Assembly (NCBI RefSeq): GCF_002563775.1
Contig: NZ_PDJO01000001.1
Span: 3,226,501 to 3,290,500 of the forward strand
Length of the DNA: 64,000 nt
Direction: 5' to 3'
DNA from: Thioclava sp. ES.031
GTDB taxonomy: Bacteria; Pseudomonadota; Alphaproteobacteria; Rhodobacterales; Rhodobacteraceae
Shown here: positions 27,273-36,852 of the stretch, one piece after another
Numbering within the stretch: the first letter of the stretch is position 1
Layout of the letters: each line of letters starts with the position of its first letter
Translations under genes and position numbers: made by a program
The notes under the pieces: generated by a model
What the model saw: only the letters and a program-made list of their open reading frames with translations
Told to the model about the DNA's origin: nothing
The model's database searches: none

Positions 27273-27689
27273 TCAGCCTTTCGCGGTCAGGATATGGGAG
27301 GTGCGGGCGACGTAATCGTCCCAGTCGCGGATCTTCTCGATCGCGCCGAGAAACTCACCCTCGCGGTAGAACAGGAAACCGGGGGCTTTCAGCGCGCGGG
27401 TCTGCTGGCGCAGCTCGGTCTCGATCGCATCGCCCACCACGGCGCAGTCGAAGGCGTGCTGAAAGGCCATGCGGATTTCCGGCAGCACAACGGCGGCGTC
27501 GGGGGTCTCGAGGTTGCGCTTGGCGTCGCCCGGAATGAACAGGCAATGCGCCCCGGGACGCGCGGTGAACTCGGCCACATCGGACATGTTCGCCAGAAGC
27601 GGATAGCCCATCTCGTCGATCAGGCGGGTCACCAGCGGGTGCATCGCGCCCGAGGGCGCAGCCGTATCGGGCATTGCGAAATCGTGCAT
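27273..27689 (-). CDS. hupG: Hydrogenase small-subunit chaperone HupG (HyaE family)
   Basis: 138 residues with a thioredoxin-like HyaE/HupG fold: HPLVTRLIDEMGYPLL, then CLFIPGDAKRNLETPDAAVV and PGFLFYREGEFLGAIEKIRDW. It binds the Tat-signal precursor of the small subunit. The start at 27689 has GAGGAGAG just upstream; the longer open frame runs into hupF and is not used. Confidence 0.92.
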   Translation of the reverse strand: MHDFAMPDTAAPSGAMHPLVTRLIDEMGYPLLANMSDVAEFTARPGAHCLFIPGDAKRNLETPDAAVVLPEIRMAFQHAFDCAVVGDAIETELRQQTRALKAPGFLFYREGEFLGAIEKIRDWDDYVARTSHILTAKG

Positions 27690-27699
27690 GTGTCTCTCC

Positions 27700-28020
27700 T
27701 CAGGCAGTCGTTTTGCCGGCATCGCGCGCGGCTTGCAGATGGGCCGGCAGTTGCGGCTCGCGGGCGTCGAGATCGGCGAAAGCATCGCCCAGATCGCCGC
27801 CCTGCATCAGAGCCCGCAGCCCGCCAAGCGCGGCCGCGATCTTGGTCGCCTCGTCCTCGGTGATCACCTCGCGAGAAGCCCCGAGAAAGGCCAGAAGCCA
27901 GTCGCCGGGCTTGGCGTCGGGCGTCAGCGACAGGTCGATGATGCCGGGCTGTCCCTCTTCGAGAACCTCGCCGCGGATGCCATCGACCGCCACCAGTTGA
28001 ACCGGGATTCCGACGCACAT
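27700..28020 (-). CDS. hupF: Hydrogenase large-subunit chaperone HupF (HypC family)
   Basis: 106 residues starting [15 protein letters not shown], a HypC paralogue with the conserved Cys2 and a longer C-terminus. In rhizobia, HupF stabilises the HupL precursor under oxygen. Its ATG shares a base with the hupD stop. Confidence 0.94.
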   Translation of the reverse strand: MCVGIPVQLVAVDGIRGEVLEEGQPGIIDLSLTPDAKPGDWLLAFLGASREVITEDEATKIAAALGGLRALMQGGDLGDAFADLDAREPQLPAHLQAARDAGKTTA

Positions 28021-28652
28021 CAGGCGCGGACCTTCTCGGCGCCGGGGAAGAAGCGGTGATCGCCCATCCGGCAGGCCTCGCCCTCGGTCGGGCGGCCCCC
28101 TTCGTAAGCCCCGCGGCGGATCGAGGCATCGGCGAGGTCATCGGCCTGCGTCACGCCTGCCGCGATCGAGATACCCCAGCGCGCCAGTTCGGCCTCGCAT
28201 TCGCGGATCGCGGGCTCGATCTGGGCGGCGACCGCGGGGCGCAAACCTCCACCGTAATCCTCCAGCTCGACCGGCTGGCAGCCGATCAGCGTCAGCTTCG
28301 CCGGGCAGCGGTTCATCAGCTGCGCGGTGGCGATCACGTCCTGAAAACCGGTCTGGTGCAGGCTCATTTTCTTGGCGCCCATGAAGGCGGGGACGTCGTC
28401 GTCGCGCAGCACCCGCATCTCGCCCGGCTCCAGCCCGAAATCGATCGCATCGAAGACGATCAGCGCATCGGCCTCTTCGAGAAACGGCAGCAGATAGAGC
28501 CCCTGCGTGCCGCCATCCAGGAGCTTGACGTTGTCCGGCACGGCGCGGGTCTCGGCCATCACCTCGACGCAGCGCACACCGAAGCCCTCATCCGCCCAAA
28601 GAACGTTCCCGATACCCAGAACGAGCACCCGGTCCGGTGCAAAATCCGACAT
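28020..28652 (-). CDS. hupD: Hydrogenase maturation endopeptidase HupD
   Basis: 210 residues of the HyaD/HupD protease family, which cuts the HupL C-terminal tail once nickel is in place. The nickel-sensing acidic residues and histidine are visible: [21 protein letters not shown] and [11 protein letters not shown]. First gene after the 320-bp hupC-hupD gap, so it may have its own promoter. Confidence 0.96.
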   Translation of the reverse strand: MSDFAPDRVLVLGIGNVLWADEGFGVRCVEVMAETRAVPDNVKLLDGGTQGLYLLPFLEEADALIVFDAIDFGLEPGEMRVLRDDDVPAFMGAKKMSLHQTGFQDVIATAQLMNRCPAKLTLIGCQPVELEDYGGGLRPAVAAQIEPAIRECEAELARWGISIAAGVTQADDLADASIRRGAYEGGRPTEGEACRMGDHRFFPGAEKVRA

Positions 28653-28972
28653 GATTTCCTCCCTCTCCCCGAGGCGGCAAGCGCGTTGCCATCCTCGCCT
28701 CGAACCGACAATAGGCTTTGCAGAGGGGCGGATTTCACGGAAATCGCACGAAACTGCGACAATCTGTCTAGTATTTGTTTTTACGAAATTTTCTTGGAAA
28801 ATGCGTCGCTATCAAAGCCGCCAATGTGGAAACTATATTTCCACTTAAGCAGACCTTTCGCAATAAAGCCTTCCACCGGCAGCGCAACGCTGGAAACAGC
28901 TCGAATCCGCACCCAAATGCAGAACGGGCGCGGATTGACCCGCGCCCGTTCGCCCTACCACCGCACGAACCG
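28653..28972. other. 320-bp hupC-hupD gap with two perfect palindromes
   Basis: Distinctly AT-richer than its surroundings at 28740-28870. Perfect palindromes ATTTTC-TTG-GAAAAT (28787-28801) and GTGGAAA-CTATA-TTTCCAC (28825-28843) lie 24 bases apart and share GGAAA/TTTCC elements. The hupC-side end holds the hairpin at 28922-28951. No protein-coding frame is convincing. It probably carries a promoter and operator for hupD onwards. Confidence 0.5.
28922..28951 (-). terminator. Strong hairpin after hupC
   Basis: Perfect 12-bp stem (28922-28933 with 28940-28951, GAACGGGCGCGG), loop of 6 bases, 21 bases after the hupC stop. No T-run follows, so it is either a weak terminator or a processing and stability element at the end of hupSLC. 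Confidence 0.65.
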
Positions 28973-29749
28973 TTACTCGATACGATCGTCCTTAAACGTC
29001 CGGTGGCCGGAGATCATTGTGGAGACCATCGACTGACGGCTCATGATGTCCTCGCGGATCGCCGCGTAGATGTGCACGATCATGAAGATCACGATGGCCC
29101 ACATTCCCAGATGGTGCAGCGTGTGCAGCCTCTGGGAATTCTGCACGAGACCCAGCACCCAGCCCATGGCCGTATCGGGCAAAGAGCCCTGCCCCGCGCC
29201 TTCCGCATAGAGCGCCCAGCCGGTGATCAGCATGAAGGTGATCCCGAGCGTCATGAAAAAGAACATCGCAAGCTGTGCCAGCGGGTTGTGGCCCACGTAT
29301 TTCTTCGGCGTCTTCTCGAGGAAAGCATACCAGCGCAGCTCGTGCCCCAGTTCTTTCCACCAGCGCTTGCGCCAGACCGGCACGTAGAACAGCTGGCGGG
29401 CGTGGTGATTGCCCACGAAGGCCCAGTAGATGCGCCCGAAGAAGATCACCGTCAGGACCTGCGCCGCCGCGAAATGGCCGAAGCGGATATAGCCCATGAC
29501 GAATTGCTCGGTCGCCTCGCCGATCTGCATCGACGGCAGGGGCGCGCCGATGAAATAGCCAGTGACGATCAGCACCGTGATCATCAGCGCGTTGAGCCAG
29601 TGCCAGAGGCGCACGGGCGCCTCGTAGACATAGACGGAGGTCCGGCGGCGGATCGAGTCGAGATCTTCCTCGGTCGCGTCGCCGGTCAGGCGGGAGGCCT
29701 CGAAGGCCCCTGTCGCCTTGGGGTTTGGCGTGTGGATCGTGTCCTCCAT
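28973..29749 (-). CDS. hupC: Ni/Fe-hydrogenase b-type cytochrome subunit HupC
   Basis: 258-residue di-heme cytochrome b that anchors HupSL and passes electrons from H2 to quinone. It has four membrane helices with heme histidines in VYEAPVRLWHWLNALMI, YIRFGHFAAAQVL and HTLHHLGMWAIVIFMIVHIY. The N-terminal 35 residues are acidic and cytoplasmic. A 61-residue ORF lies between it and hupL, which is not the usual arrangement. Confidence 0.96.
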   Translation of the reverse strand: MEDTIHTPNPKATGAFEASRLTGDATEEDLDSIRRRTSVYVYEAPVRLWHWLNALMITVLIVTGYFIGAPLPSMQIGEATEQFVMGYIRFGHFAAAQVLTVIFFGRIYWAFVGNHHARQLFYVPVWRKRWWKELGHELRWYAFLEKTPKKYVGHNPLAQLAMFFFMTLGITFMLITGWALYAEGAGQGSLPDTAMGWVLGLVQNSQRLHTLHHLGMWAIVIFMIVHIYAAIREDIMSRQSMVSTMISGHRTFKDDRIE

Positions 29750-29754
29750 CGCCC

Positions 29755-29940
29755 TTACTCCTTGCGGACGCGCTTGACGGCGCGGGCGATCTCGACGGCC
29801 ACATAGGCCAGGGCGATCGCGCCGGCCGCCATTGCGACATGGGCGATGGTGTGCCCTTCCGCGCCGGGGGCCACCGCGTGACCCGGATGGGCCAGCGCGG
29901 GACCTGCGATCATGCTGAAAGCGAGTGCGAGTTTCTTCAT
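29755..29940 (-). CDS. Small membrane protein encoded between hupL and hupC
   Basis: 61 residues starting MKKLALAFSMIAGPALAHPG. The start resembles a signal peptide or first helix. A histidine-dotted segment follows (HPGHAV, EGHTIAH), then a second hydrophobic helix, MAAGAIALAYVAVEIA, and a basic tail RAVKRVRKE. GAGGAGG-type sequence precedes the ATG. It is 5 bases from hupC and 14 from hupL, so it must be cotranscribed. The layout recalls DUF6732-like or HupE-like small proteins, but I cannot assign it. A metal-handling or subunit-anchoring role is speculative. Confidence 0.7.
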   Translation of the reverse strand: MKKLALAFSMIAGPALAHPGHAVAPGAEGHTIAHVAMAAGAIALAYVAVEIARAVKRVRKE

Positions 29941-29954
29941 GATTTCCTCCTCCC

Positions 29955-31751
29955 TCAGCGCACCTTGACGGTGGTGAGCTCTTCGCCGTCGGGCGACATC
30001 ACATGGGTCGAACAGGCAAGGCACGGATCGAAGCTGTGCAGGGTGCGCAGGATCTCGACCGGCTCTTCGGGACGCTCCACCTTGGTGTTCATCAGCGAGG
30101 CCTCGAAGGCACCGATATTGCCCTGCGTGTCACGGGGCGAACCGTTCCAGGTGGTGGGCACGACGCATTGGTAATTCTCGATGCGCCCGTCCTTGATCTT
30201 GACCCAATGCCCCAGTGCGCCGCGCGGAGCCTCGGTCATGCCGACGCCCTTGGCCTCTTTCGGCCAGCTCGACGGATCCCATTTCTCGACATTGGCGGTG
30301 CTTTCGTCGCCATTCTTGATGTTGGTCATCATCTTGTCGAAGAAATGCCGCTGCAGACGCGAGCAATACTCGGATTCCAGCGCCCGCGCCGCGGTCCGGC
30401 CCAGCGTCGAGAAGACCGCATTGAACGGCAGGTCCATCTTGCGCAGCAGACCGTCGACCTGGTTCTTGATGTCCTCGTGACCCTTGGCGTAGCCCACGAC
30501 GTAACGCGCGAGCGGTCCGACCTCCATCGCGTGCCCCTTCCAGCGCGGGGCCTTGATCCAGCTGTATTTCGCAGCCTCGTCAAGCTCGATGATATTGGTC
30601 CGCGTGCCCTTGGCGTTCGGCCCGAGCTCGTATTGCGGCTCGGTCACGCCATCCCACGGGTGCAGGCCCTTGCCGGGTTCGCCATAGGTGTACCAGGAGT
30701 GATCGACGAATTCCTGAACCTGCTCGGGGTCGCGCGGATCGACGTCATGCACCTCGTTGAGATTGCCGTTGATGATCGCGCCACGCGGCAGGTGAAGCTG
30801 CTCGGGCGAGAAGTCGTTCGGGTTCTCCGGGATGTCGCCATAGGCGAGGCAGGCCTGCGACGACAGACCACCGCCATAGAGCCAGTTCTTGTAGAAGCCG
30901 CCGATCGCGATCACGTCGGGGATATAGACGTTCTCGTTGAACTCCTGACACTTGTCGATGATCGACGAGACGAGGTTCAGCCGCTCCATATTGATCGCAC
31001 CGACCGAGCCGACGCCGTCGATATTGATCGGGCACGGCACGCCGCCCACCAGCCAGTTCGGGTGCGGGTTCTTGCCCCCGAAGATGGTGTGAACCTTCAC
31101 GATCTCCTTCTGAAGATCGAGCGCCTCCAGATAGTGCGTCGTCGCCATCAGGTCCGCTTCCGGCGGCAGCAGATAGGCCGGGTTGTCCCAATAGCCGTTT
31201 TTGAACAGCCCGAGCTGCCCGCTTTCGACGAATTTCTTGAGACGGTTCTGCACGTCCCGGAAATAGCCTGGGGAGGAGAGCGGGTGGCTCGGGCTGACCT
31301 TCTGCTGCAGCTCCGAAGTCGCCTTCGGGTCCGCGCGCAGAGCGTTGACCGGGTTGACCCAGTCGAGTGCATGCAGGTGATAGAAATGCACGATGTGGTC
31401 ATGGATCTGCAGCGCGAGCTGCATCATGTTCCGGATCGAGTTCGCATTATCAGGGATCTGAATCCCCAGCGCGTCTTCCACCGCACGGACCGAGGTCAGC
31501 GCGTGGGTGCCGGTGCAGACGCCGCAGATCCGCTCGGTGAAGGCCCAGGCGTCGCGCGGATCGCGACCCTTCAGGATCACCTCGAGCCCGCGCCACATCG
31601 TGCCGGTCGAGACCGCGTTGGTGATCATGTTGTTTTCGTCCACATTCACTTCGCAGCGCATGTGACCTTCGATCCGGGTCACCGGGTCGACGACGACCCG
31701 CTTGCCCGAATTGTCCATCGTGTAGCCGTTCGGCGTGTTGAGAACCGACAT
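29955..31751 (-). CDS. hupL: Uptake [NiFe]-hydrogenase large subunit HupL
   Basis: 598-residue precursor of the catalytic subunit. Nickel ligands are C76 and C79 ([10 protein letters not shown]) and C577 and C580 (DPCLACSTH). Fifteen residues follow H583 ([15 protein letters not shown]), the tail removed by HupD. The sequence is group 1 membrane-bound uptake type. Starts 3 bases after hupS. Confidence 0.98.
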   Translation of the reverse strand: MSVLNTPNGYTMDNSGKRVVVDPVTRIEGHMRCEVNVDENNMITNAVSTGTMWRGLEVILKGRDPRDAWAFTERICGVCTGTHALTSVRAVEDALGIQIPDNANSIRNMMQLALQIHDHIVHFYHLHALDWVNPVNALRADPKATSELQQKVSPSHPLSSPGYFRDVQNRLKKFVESGQLGLFKNGYWDNPAYLLPPEADLMATTHYLEALDLQKEIVKVHTIFGGKNPHPNWLVGGVPCPINIDGVGSVGAINMERLNLVSSIIDKCQEFNENVYIPDVIAIGGFYKNWLYGGGLSSQACLAYGDIPENPNDFSPEQLHLPRGAIINGNLNEVHDVDPRDPEQVQEFVDHSWYTYGEPGKGLHPWDGVTEPQYELGPNAKGTRTNIIELDEAAKYSWIKAPRWKGHAMEVGPLARYVVGYAKGHEDIKNQVDGLLRKMDLPFNAVFSTLGRTAARALESEYCSRLQRHFFDKMMTNIKNGDESTANVEKWDPSSWPKEAKGVGMTEAPRGALGHWVKIKDGRIENYQCVVPTTWNGSPRDTQGNIGAFEASLMNTKVERPEEPVEILRTLHSFDPCLACSTHVMSPDGEELTTVKVR

Positions 31752-31754
31752 GGA

Positions 31755-32831
31755 TTACGCCTCCTCGTTCTTCTTCTGGGCGCGTTTGAGCGCGGAGACG
31801 GCAGCGTGAACTGCCACCGCACCGCCGACGACGGCCGCCGTGGTGCCGCCGACCACATCGGCATTCGCTTCGATCCCGAATTGCTTGATGTTGGTGAGCC
31901 GGTCGTAGAAGGAGCCCTGGTCCCAGAACCCGTCCTCGGAACAGCCGATACAGCCGTGACCCGACTGGATCGGGAAGCTGACCCCGTCATTCCAGCGCAC
32001 GGTCGAGCACGCGTTGTAAGTGGTCGGCCCTTTGCAGCCCATCTTGTAGAGGCAATAGCCCTTGCGCGCGTTCTCGTCGTCCCACGTCTCGACGAACTGA
32101 CCGGCGTCGAAATGCGGACGGCGGTAGCACTTGTCGTGGATGCGCTGCGAATAGAACATCTGCGGCCGGCCCTGCCGGTCCAGCTCGGGCATCCGGTCGA
32201 AGGTCAGCATGTAGGTGATCACGCCGGTCATCACCTCGGCGATGGGCGGGCAGCCCGGCACCTTGATGATCGGCTTGTCGGTGATGACCTTGTGCACCGG
32301 GGTGGCGCGCGTCGGGTTCGGGGCGGCAGCTTGCACGCAGCCATAGGAAGCGCAGGCGCCCCAGGAGATAATGGCTTTCGCGTGCTCGGCAGCGTGGCGG
32401 AGTTGGTCCACGAAGGGCTTGCCGCCCACGATGCAGTACATCCCGTCTTCGTTGAGCGGCGGATTGCCCTCCACGGCGAGGATGTAATTCCCTTTATACT
32501 TGTCGATCGTATCCTGCAGCGCGGCTTCCGCCTGCGCGCCCGCCGCCGCCATCAGCGTGTCGTCATAGTCGAGCGAGATCATCGAGAGCACGACATCCTT
32601 GGCCAGCGGGTGTGCCGAGCGGATGAAGCTTTCCGAACAACAGGTACATTCGAGCCCGTGCACCCAGATCACCGGGGTACGCGGCTTGGTTTCCATCGCA
32701 TGGGCGATCTTAGGCACATAGGCCGGGCCGAGACCCAGCGCCGCCGCCGTCAGCGAGCAATATTTCATGAAGCTGCGGCGGGTAATCCCCTGCCGACGCA
32801 TCACGTCGTAAAAGGTTTCGATCGCAGGCAA
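31755..32831 (-). CDS. hupS: Uptake [NiFe]-hydrogenase small subunit HupS
   Basis: 358-residue Fe-S subunit exported by the Tat pathway. A twin-arginine signal ([19 protein letters not shown]) is followed by cluster ligands [22 protein letters not shown], and the distal region with CYRRPHFD and [11 protein letters not shown]-terminal hydrophobic helix (about 325-345) anchors it. No ATG fits: the family start (about 20 residues before the Tat motif) matches a TTG at 32831, with GGGAGGGACAC directly upstream; an internal ATG ([10 protein letters not shown]) would leave a shorter n-region. First gene of hupSL-orf-hupC. Confidence 0.96.
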   Translation of the reverse strand: MPAIETFYDVMRRQGITRRSFMKYCSLTAAALGLGPAYVPKIAHAMETKPRTPVIWVHGLECTCCSESFIRSAHPLAKDVVLSMISLDYDDTLMAAAGAQAEAALQDTIDKYKGNYILAVEGNPPLNEDGMYCIVGGKPFVDQLRHAAEHAKAIISWGACASYGCVQAAAPNPTRATPVHKVITDKPIIKVPGCPPIAEVMTGVITYMLTFDRMPELDRQGRPQMFYSQRIHDKCYRRPHFDAGQFVETWDDENARKGYCLYKMGCKGPTTYNACSTVRWNDGVSFPIQSGHGCIGCSEDGFWDQGSFYDRLTNIKQFGIEANADVVGGTTAAVVGGAVAVHAAVSALKRAQKKNEEA

Positions 32832-32985
32832 AGTGTCCCTCCCTCTGTGATCCCGATGACCGGATTCTCCCTCCTCCCGAGGGGAATACGCATGTGTGAT
32901 CTCAGGATTGGCAGGTCGGATCCGCGAACAGAACGAAATAATGACAGGATGTCGCAGGCGCGAATTCCTGTTTGTTTCCGATATG

Positions 32986-32996
32986 TTGCCCGTCAA
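32986..32996. promoter_or_regulatory. HupR-type binding site TTG-N5-CAA upstream of hupS
   Basis: TTGCCCGTCAA lies 155 bases before the hupS start. In R. capsulatus, HupR binds a TTG-N5-CAA palindrome far upstream (around -150 to -160) of hupS, with IHF bending the DNA. Motif and distance agree, so this is probably the activator site. The short motif alone would occur by chance; the position is what supports it. Confidence 0.7.
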
Positions 32997-33000
32997 AACC

Positions 33001-33025
33001 CCGGTGCGGCGCGGGACCGCACTGG
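33001..33025 (-). terminator. Terminator of the hupTUV-hypF transcript
   Basis: Stem of 9 bp (33001-33009 with 33017-33025, one G-T pair, core GTGCGG/CCGCAC) followed on the minus strand by CGGGGTTTTG. It lies between hypF and the hupS promoter, adjacent to the HupR site. Confidence 0.65.
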
Positions 33026-33056
33026 TACGTCAGTGACCAGCTTTCCGGGATTCCGG

Positions 33057-35321
33057 TCAGTCTCTTTCCGACTGCGCCGCAGCAATCACCGCCTGCCCCA
33101 GCGCCAGCGATCCGTCATTCGCCGGCAGCGTGCGATGGCTCAGCACCGGCAGATCGCCCAGTGCCGCGCAGGTCAGCCGATGCAACAGCGCGTTCTGATA
33201 CACGCCACCCGTTAGCGCCACGGCTTTCGCGTCTCCGCTTTCGATCAGCGACCGCGCCCGGCGGGCAAAGCCCTGCGCCAGCGCCGCATGGAACCGTAGC
33301 GCGATGGTCTCGGGCGCGACCCCGGCAGCAAGATCGGCGGCGAGCGCCTGAAAAAGCGGTCCGGTCTCGAGCACGTCGCCCGCATCCGAGAACGCATAGG
33401 CCCCGGCCTCCGCTGGGGCGCCGTGAGCCAACGCGTGCGCGGCCAGCGCCTCAAGCCGCATCGCGGCCTCGCCCTCATAACTCTGCCGCATCGGGCAAAT
33501 CCCGAGGCAGGCCGCCACCGCATCGAAGAGCCGCCCCGCCGACGAGGACAGCGGCGCGTTGATCCCCTTCGCCGCCGCCTGACGCGCCAGATCGCGCGGG
33601 GCCTCGGGGAACAGACTGTCGGCCAGCCCCTCCAGCCCCGCCGCATCGAGCCGCACCAGCGCGTTGCGCCACGGCTCTGCCTGCGCCCGGTCGCCACCGA
33701 TCAGCGGCGCGGGCTCAAGCCAGCCGCATCGCGCGAACCCATGATAATCGCCCAGCAGCAGCTCGCCGCCCCAGACCGTGCCATCGGGGCCCAAGCCAAG
33801 CCCATCGAGCACGATCCCCGCGACCTTGCCGCCCTCCAACGGCCAGCCATTCTCGGCCATGCAGGCGGCGAGATGCGCATGGTGATGCTGCACCTCGACC
33901 AGCCGCAACCCGTCGCGCGCGGCCCGTTCAGCCCCGTGGCGCGAGGCGCGGAAATCGGGGTGCAGATCGACCGCCACGACCTCGGGGCGATGATCGAACA
34001 GCGCCGCATAATCCGCATCGGCCTGCTCGAACGCCTCCCATGTCAGCGCCTCGTCCAGCTCGCCCAGGTGATGGCCCAGCAGCGCCTGCCCATTCTTGAT
34101 CAGGCAGATCGCGGCCTTCATCTGCCCGCCATAGCCAACGACCTGCGGCACGCCTTCGAACCCTTCGGGCAGCGGCAAGGTGCCCGGCACCTGCCCCCGC
34201 GCGCGGCGCAGCACCATCGGCGGATCGGCCCGCACGACGCTGTCATCGAGCCGCCGCGCAATGTCGCGGTCATGCATCAGGAAGGCATCGACGAAGCCAG
34301 CCAGCTTCTCGCGCGCCTCACCGTTGCCGATCACCTGCGGCTCGCCCGAGAGATTGCCCGAAGTCATCACCAAGGGCCGCCCCTCTTCCCCCCGCGCCCA
34401 TTCGCGCAACAGAAGATGATGGAGCGGCGTATAGGGCAGCATCCAGCCGAGGCTGTCCTGCCCGGGCGCCACCGCCTCCGGCAACACCTCCCCCGCCTTT
34501 TGCAGCAACACGATCGGCGCCGCGGGATCGCACAGCAATTCCGCCTCGGCTTCCGAGACCTTGGCGTAGCGCCGGATCGTCTCGATCTCACCCATCAGCG
34601 CGAAGGGCTTGGCGGGCCTGCGCTTGCGCGCCCGCAACAGCGCGACCGCCTCGGCACTGGTCGCATCGCAGGCGAGATAAAACCCGCCCAAGCCCTTCAC
34701 CCCGACGATGCCCCCGCCCTGCAAAACCGCTCCGACCTCTTCGGCAGGACGCTCTTCCCCGCCCATCTCCAGCCACACCCGCGGCCCGCAGTCTGGGCAG
34801 GCGATCGGCTGCGCGTGAAAACGTCGATCCGCCGGGTTCTCATATTCCGCGCGACAGGCCGAGCACATCTCAAACGGTGCCATCGTCGTTTGCGCCCGGT
34901 CATAGGGCAGCGCGTGCAGGATCGTGAAACGCGGCCCGCAATGGGTGCAGTTCGTGAAAGCGTAGTGCCGCCTGCGCCCGTCGCCCCGGATTTCAGCCAG
35001 ACAGTCCGGGCAGGTCGCCGCATCCGGCGTCACCCGCGTCTCGGCCCCCGCCCCCTGCGAGGCAACGATATCAAAACTCTCAGGCGCGGTGTCGAACACA
35101 AACTCCGAAACCTCCACCGCATCGACCCGCGCAAGCGGCGGTGCCTCATCCGAGATCGCCTCGGCCAAACCGTCCAGCGCCCCCGCCACCCGGATCAGCA
35201 CCCCCTCGGGATCGTTGAGCACATGGCCCGAAAGCCCGCGCTCCTGCGCAAGCCGCCAGATGAAGGGGCGGAAGCCCACCCCCTGCACCTGCCCGCGCAC
35301 CCTGATCTCGAAACCCTTCAT
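33057..35321 (-). CDS. hypF: Carbamoyltransferase HypF
   Basis: 754 residues. Domains in order: acylphosphatase-like (1-90, RGQVQGVGFRPFIWRLAQE), zinc-finger domain with CPDCLAEI, CTHCGPRF, CSACRAEY and CPDCGPR (about 105-185), YrdC-like domain (about 200-380), and Kae1/TobZ-like carbamoyltransferase domain (VQHHHAHLAACMAENGW metal site, LTGGVYQNALL). It makes carbamoyl-AMP and passes the carbamoyl to HypE for cyanide ligand synthesis. It sits between hupV and hupS as in R. capsulatus. Confidence 0.97.
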   Translation of the reverse strand: MKGFEIRVRGQVQGVGFRPFIWRLAQERGLSGHVLNDPEGVLIRVAGALDGLAEAISDEAPPLARVDAVEVSEFVFDTAPESFDIVASQGAGAETRVTPDAATCPDCLAEIRGDGRRRHYAFTNCTHCGPRFTILHALPYDRAQTTMAPFEMCSACRAEYENPADRRFHAQPIACPDCGPRVWLEMGGEERPAEEVGAVLQGGGIVGVKGLGGFYLACDATSAEAVALLRARKRRPAKPFALMGEIETIRRYAKVSEAEAELLCDPAAPIVLLQKAGEVLPEAVAPGQDSLGWMLPYTPLHHLLLREWARGEEGRPLVMTSGNLSGEPQVIGNGEAREKLAGFVDAFLMHDRDIARRLDDSVVRADPPMVLRRARGQVPGTLPLPEGFEGVPQVVGYGGQMKAAICLIKNGQALLGHHLGELDEALTWEAFEQADADYAALFDHRPEVVAVDLHPDFRASRHGAERAARDGLRLVEVQHHHAHLAACMAENGWPLEGGKVAGIVLDGLGLGPDGTVWGGELLLGDYHGFARCGWLEPAPLIGGDRAQAEPWRNALVRLDAAGLEGLADSLFPEAPRDLARQAAAKGINAPLSSSAGRLFDAVAACLGICPMRQSYEGEAAMRLEALAAHALAHGAPAEAGAYAFSDAGDVLETGPLFQALAADLAAGVAPETIALRFHAALAQGFARRARSLIESGDAKAVALTGGVYQNALLHRLTCAALGDLPVLSHRTLPANDGSLALGQAVIAAAQSERD

Positions 35322-35327
35322 CTTCCT

Positions 35328-35424
35328 CTTGGCTCAAATATCCCGGGGGTTTGGGGGCGGAGCCCCCATTTTCATCTAAAGTTTGCCGCCTTCCGGCGAC
35401 GGCAGGGACAGAGCCCCAACTCAC
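35328..35424 (-). repeat. Dispersed hairpin repeat, copy 2 (hupV-hypF gap)
   Basis: Minus strand: GGGGCTCTGTCCC, a GTCGCCGGAAGGCGGC palindrome, GGGGGCTCCGCCCCC hairpin, then CCCCCGGGATATTTGAGCC and AAGAGGAAG. Same modular order as copy 1. Confidence 0.75.
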
Positions 35425-36852
35425 TCAATGCACCGTGCAGACCATGCAGGGATCGAAACTGCGCACGATATGCTGCACCGAGACCGGCGTGGTCTCGCCC
35501 GCCCCGACCGGCGCGCCGACCAGCGCGGCCTCCAGCGGTCCCGGCACGCCCTCCGCGTCGCGCGGGCTGAAATTCCACGTCGTCGGCGCGATGATCTGAT
35601 AGGAGGCGATGCGCCCGTCCTCGATACGCAGCCAATGGCCCAGCGCGCCGCGCGCCGCCTCGACCAACCCCGCGCCCTGCCCTGCCTCTGGCAAATCGCC
35701 CTGCTCCATGAACGCAGCCCCCGGATCGATCCCTTTCGCAAGCCCCTCCATGAAGGCTTGCGTCCGCGCCAGCTCCAACAGCCGCCCCGCGACCCGCGCC
35801 AGAACGCCGCCGCCCGCCAGCGCACGCGCCAGCGGATGCCCGTCCACGACCTGCCGCGCGAGCGCGCCGGTTTCCACCGTCTGCCCGTTCAGCCGCGGCG
35901 CCTTGCACCAGCTATAGGCGGCGTCGCGCATCGCCTCGTCGGGCCGTGTCTCGCCCTGCCAGGGATGGGCCTGCGCCCCCAGCATCCACGCATGGCTGAG
36001 GTCTTCCGTGATCGCGCCGAAATCGACCGCGCCCAAGGCCCCGTCCCACAGCCCGCGCGCAAAGCCGAACCCTTCGGTCAGCGGATAGGCTCCGAAGCTC
36101 ATATACCGCCCCGAGCCGCGCCCGAGCCGGTCCAGATCCAGATCGGCCGCGATACGCAGGAACAACCCCGCATCGCCCGTCTCCCACGCCATCAGCTGAT
36201 CGACGGTCTCGATCGCACAGAAGGTTTCCAGCGACCCGCCGAAAACCACCTCCTCCAGATAGCGCCGGAAAGCGCGCAACGTCGTCTCGATGCGCACCTT
36301 GTCGCGCGGTCCCGGCGCGCGGGTAACGCCGCCGGGCTGGATCGCGAGCGTATGGGGCCATTTGCCCGCCATCAGCCCGAGGATATGCATCAGCTCGGCG
36401 CGTGCCGCGACCGCCGCGCGCTGCGCGCCGCCCTCGGCGGGGGTAAAGCGCGCCACGGCCCGGTCGAACCACGGCCTGTCCGCATACACGGGGCGGATGA
36501 AATCGGGCATGAAGAACAGGTTGAAATGAAACAGGTGGTCCGAGACATTCTCGACCGCATGGATCAGCGCCGCCATACCCGCGCCCTGCGGCGTCGGCTC
36601 CAGCCCCATCGCTGCGCCCAGCGCGCGCGCCGCCGCCGCCGACTGGCTGATCGAGCAGATGCCGCAGATCCGCGGCGTGATCGTGAGCGCGTCGCGCGGG
36701 TCTTTGCCTTCCAGCATCCGCTCGAACCCGCGATAGAGCGGCGAGTTCACGCGCGCCGCGCCCACCGCTCCACCGGCGAGATCGAGATGCACTTCCAGAT
36801 CGCCCTCGACCCGGTTGAACGGGCCCACGACGAGGCGCGGCGTCTCAGTCAT
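35425..36852 (-). CDS. hupV: Regulatory [NiFe]-hydrogenase large subunit HupV
   Basis: 475 residues. NiFe ligands C63/C66 (RICGICS) and C469/C472 (FDPCMVCTVH). The protein ends exactly at the histidine where HupL is cleaved, so it needs no protease, the hallmark of H2-sensing hydrogenases. With HupU it detects H2 in the cytoplasm and controls HupT. ATGA overlap with hupU. Confidence 0.97.
   Translation of the reverse strand: MTETPRLVVGPFNRVEGDLEVHLDLAGGAVGAARVNSPLYRGFERMLEGKDPRDALTITPRICGICSISQSAAAARALGAAMGLEPTPQGAGMAALIHAVENVSDHLFHFNLFFMPDFIRPVYADRPWFDRAVARFTPAEGGAQRAAVAARAELMHILGLMAGKWPHTLAIQPGGVTRAPGPRDKVRIETTLRAFRRYLEEVVFGGSLETFCAIETVDQLMAWETGDAGLFLRIAADLDLDRLGRGSGRYMSFGAYPLTEGFGFARGLWDGALGAVDFGAITEDLSHAWMLGAQAHPWQGETRPDEAMRDAAYSWCKAPRLNGQTVETGALARQVVDGHPLARALAGGGVLARVAGRLLELARTQAFMEGLAKGIDPGAAFMEQGDLPEAGQGAGLVEAARGALGHWLRIEDGRIASYQIIAPTTWNFSPRDAEGVPGPLEAALVGAPVGAGETTPVSVQHIVRSFDPCMVCTVH

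Noticed and set aside
30003..33215. 1070-codon open frame antisense to hupL-hupS
   Set aside because: It lies opposite well-conserved genes and its translation is Arg/His/Asp-rich and repetitive, as expected from the complement of GC-biased codons.
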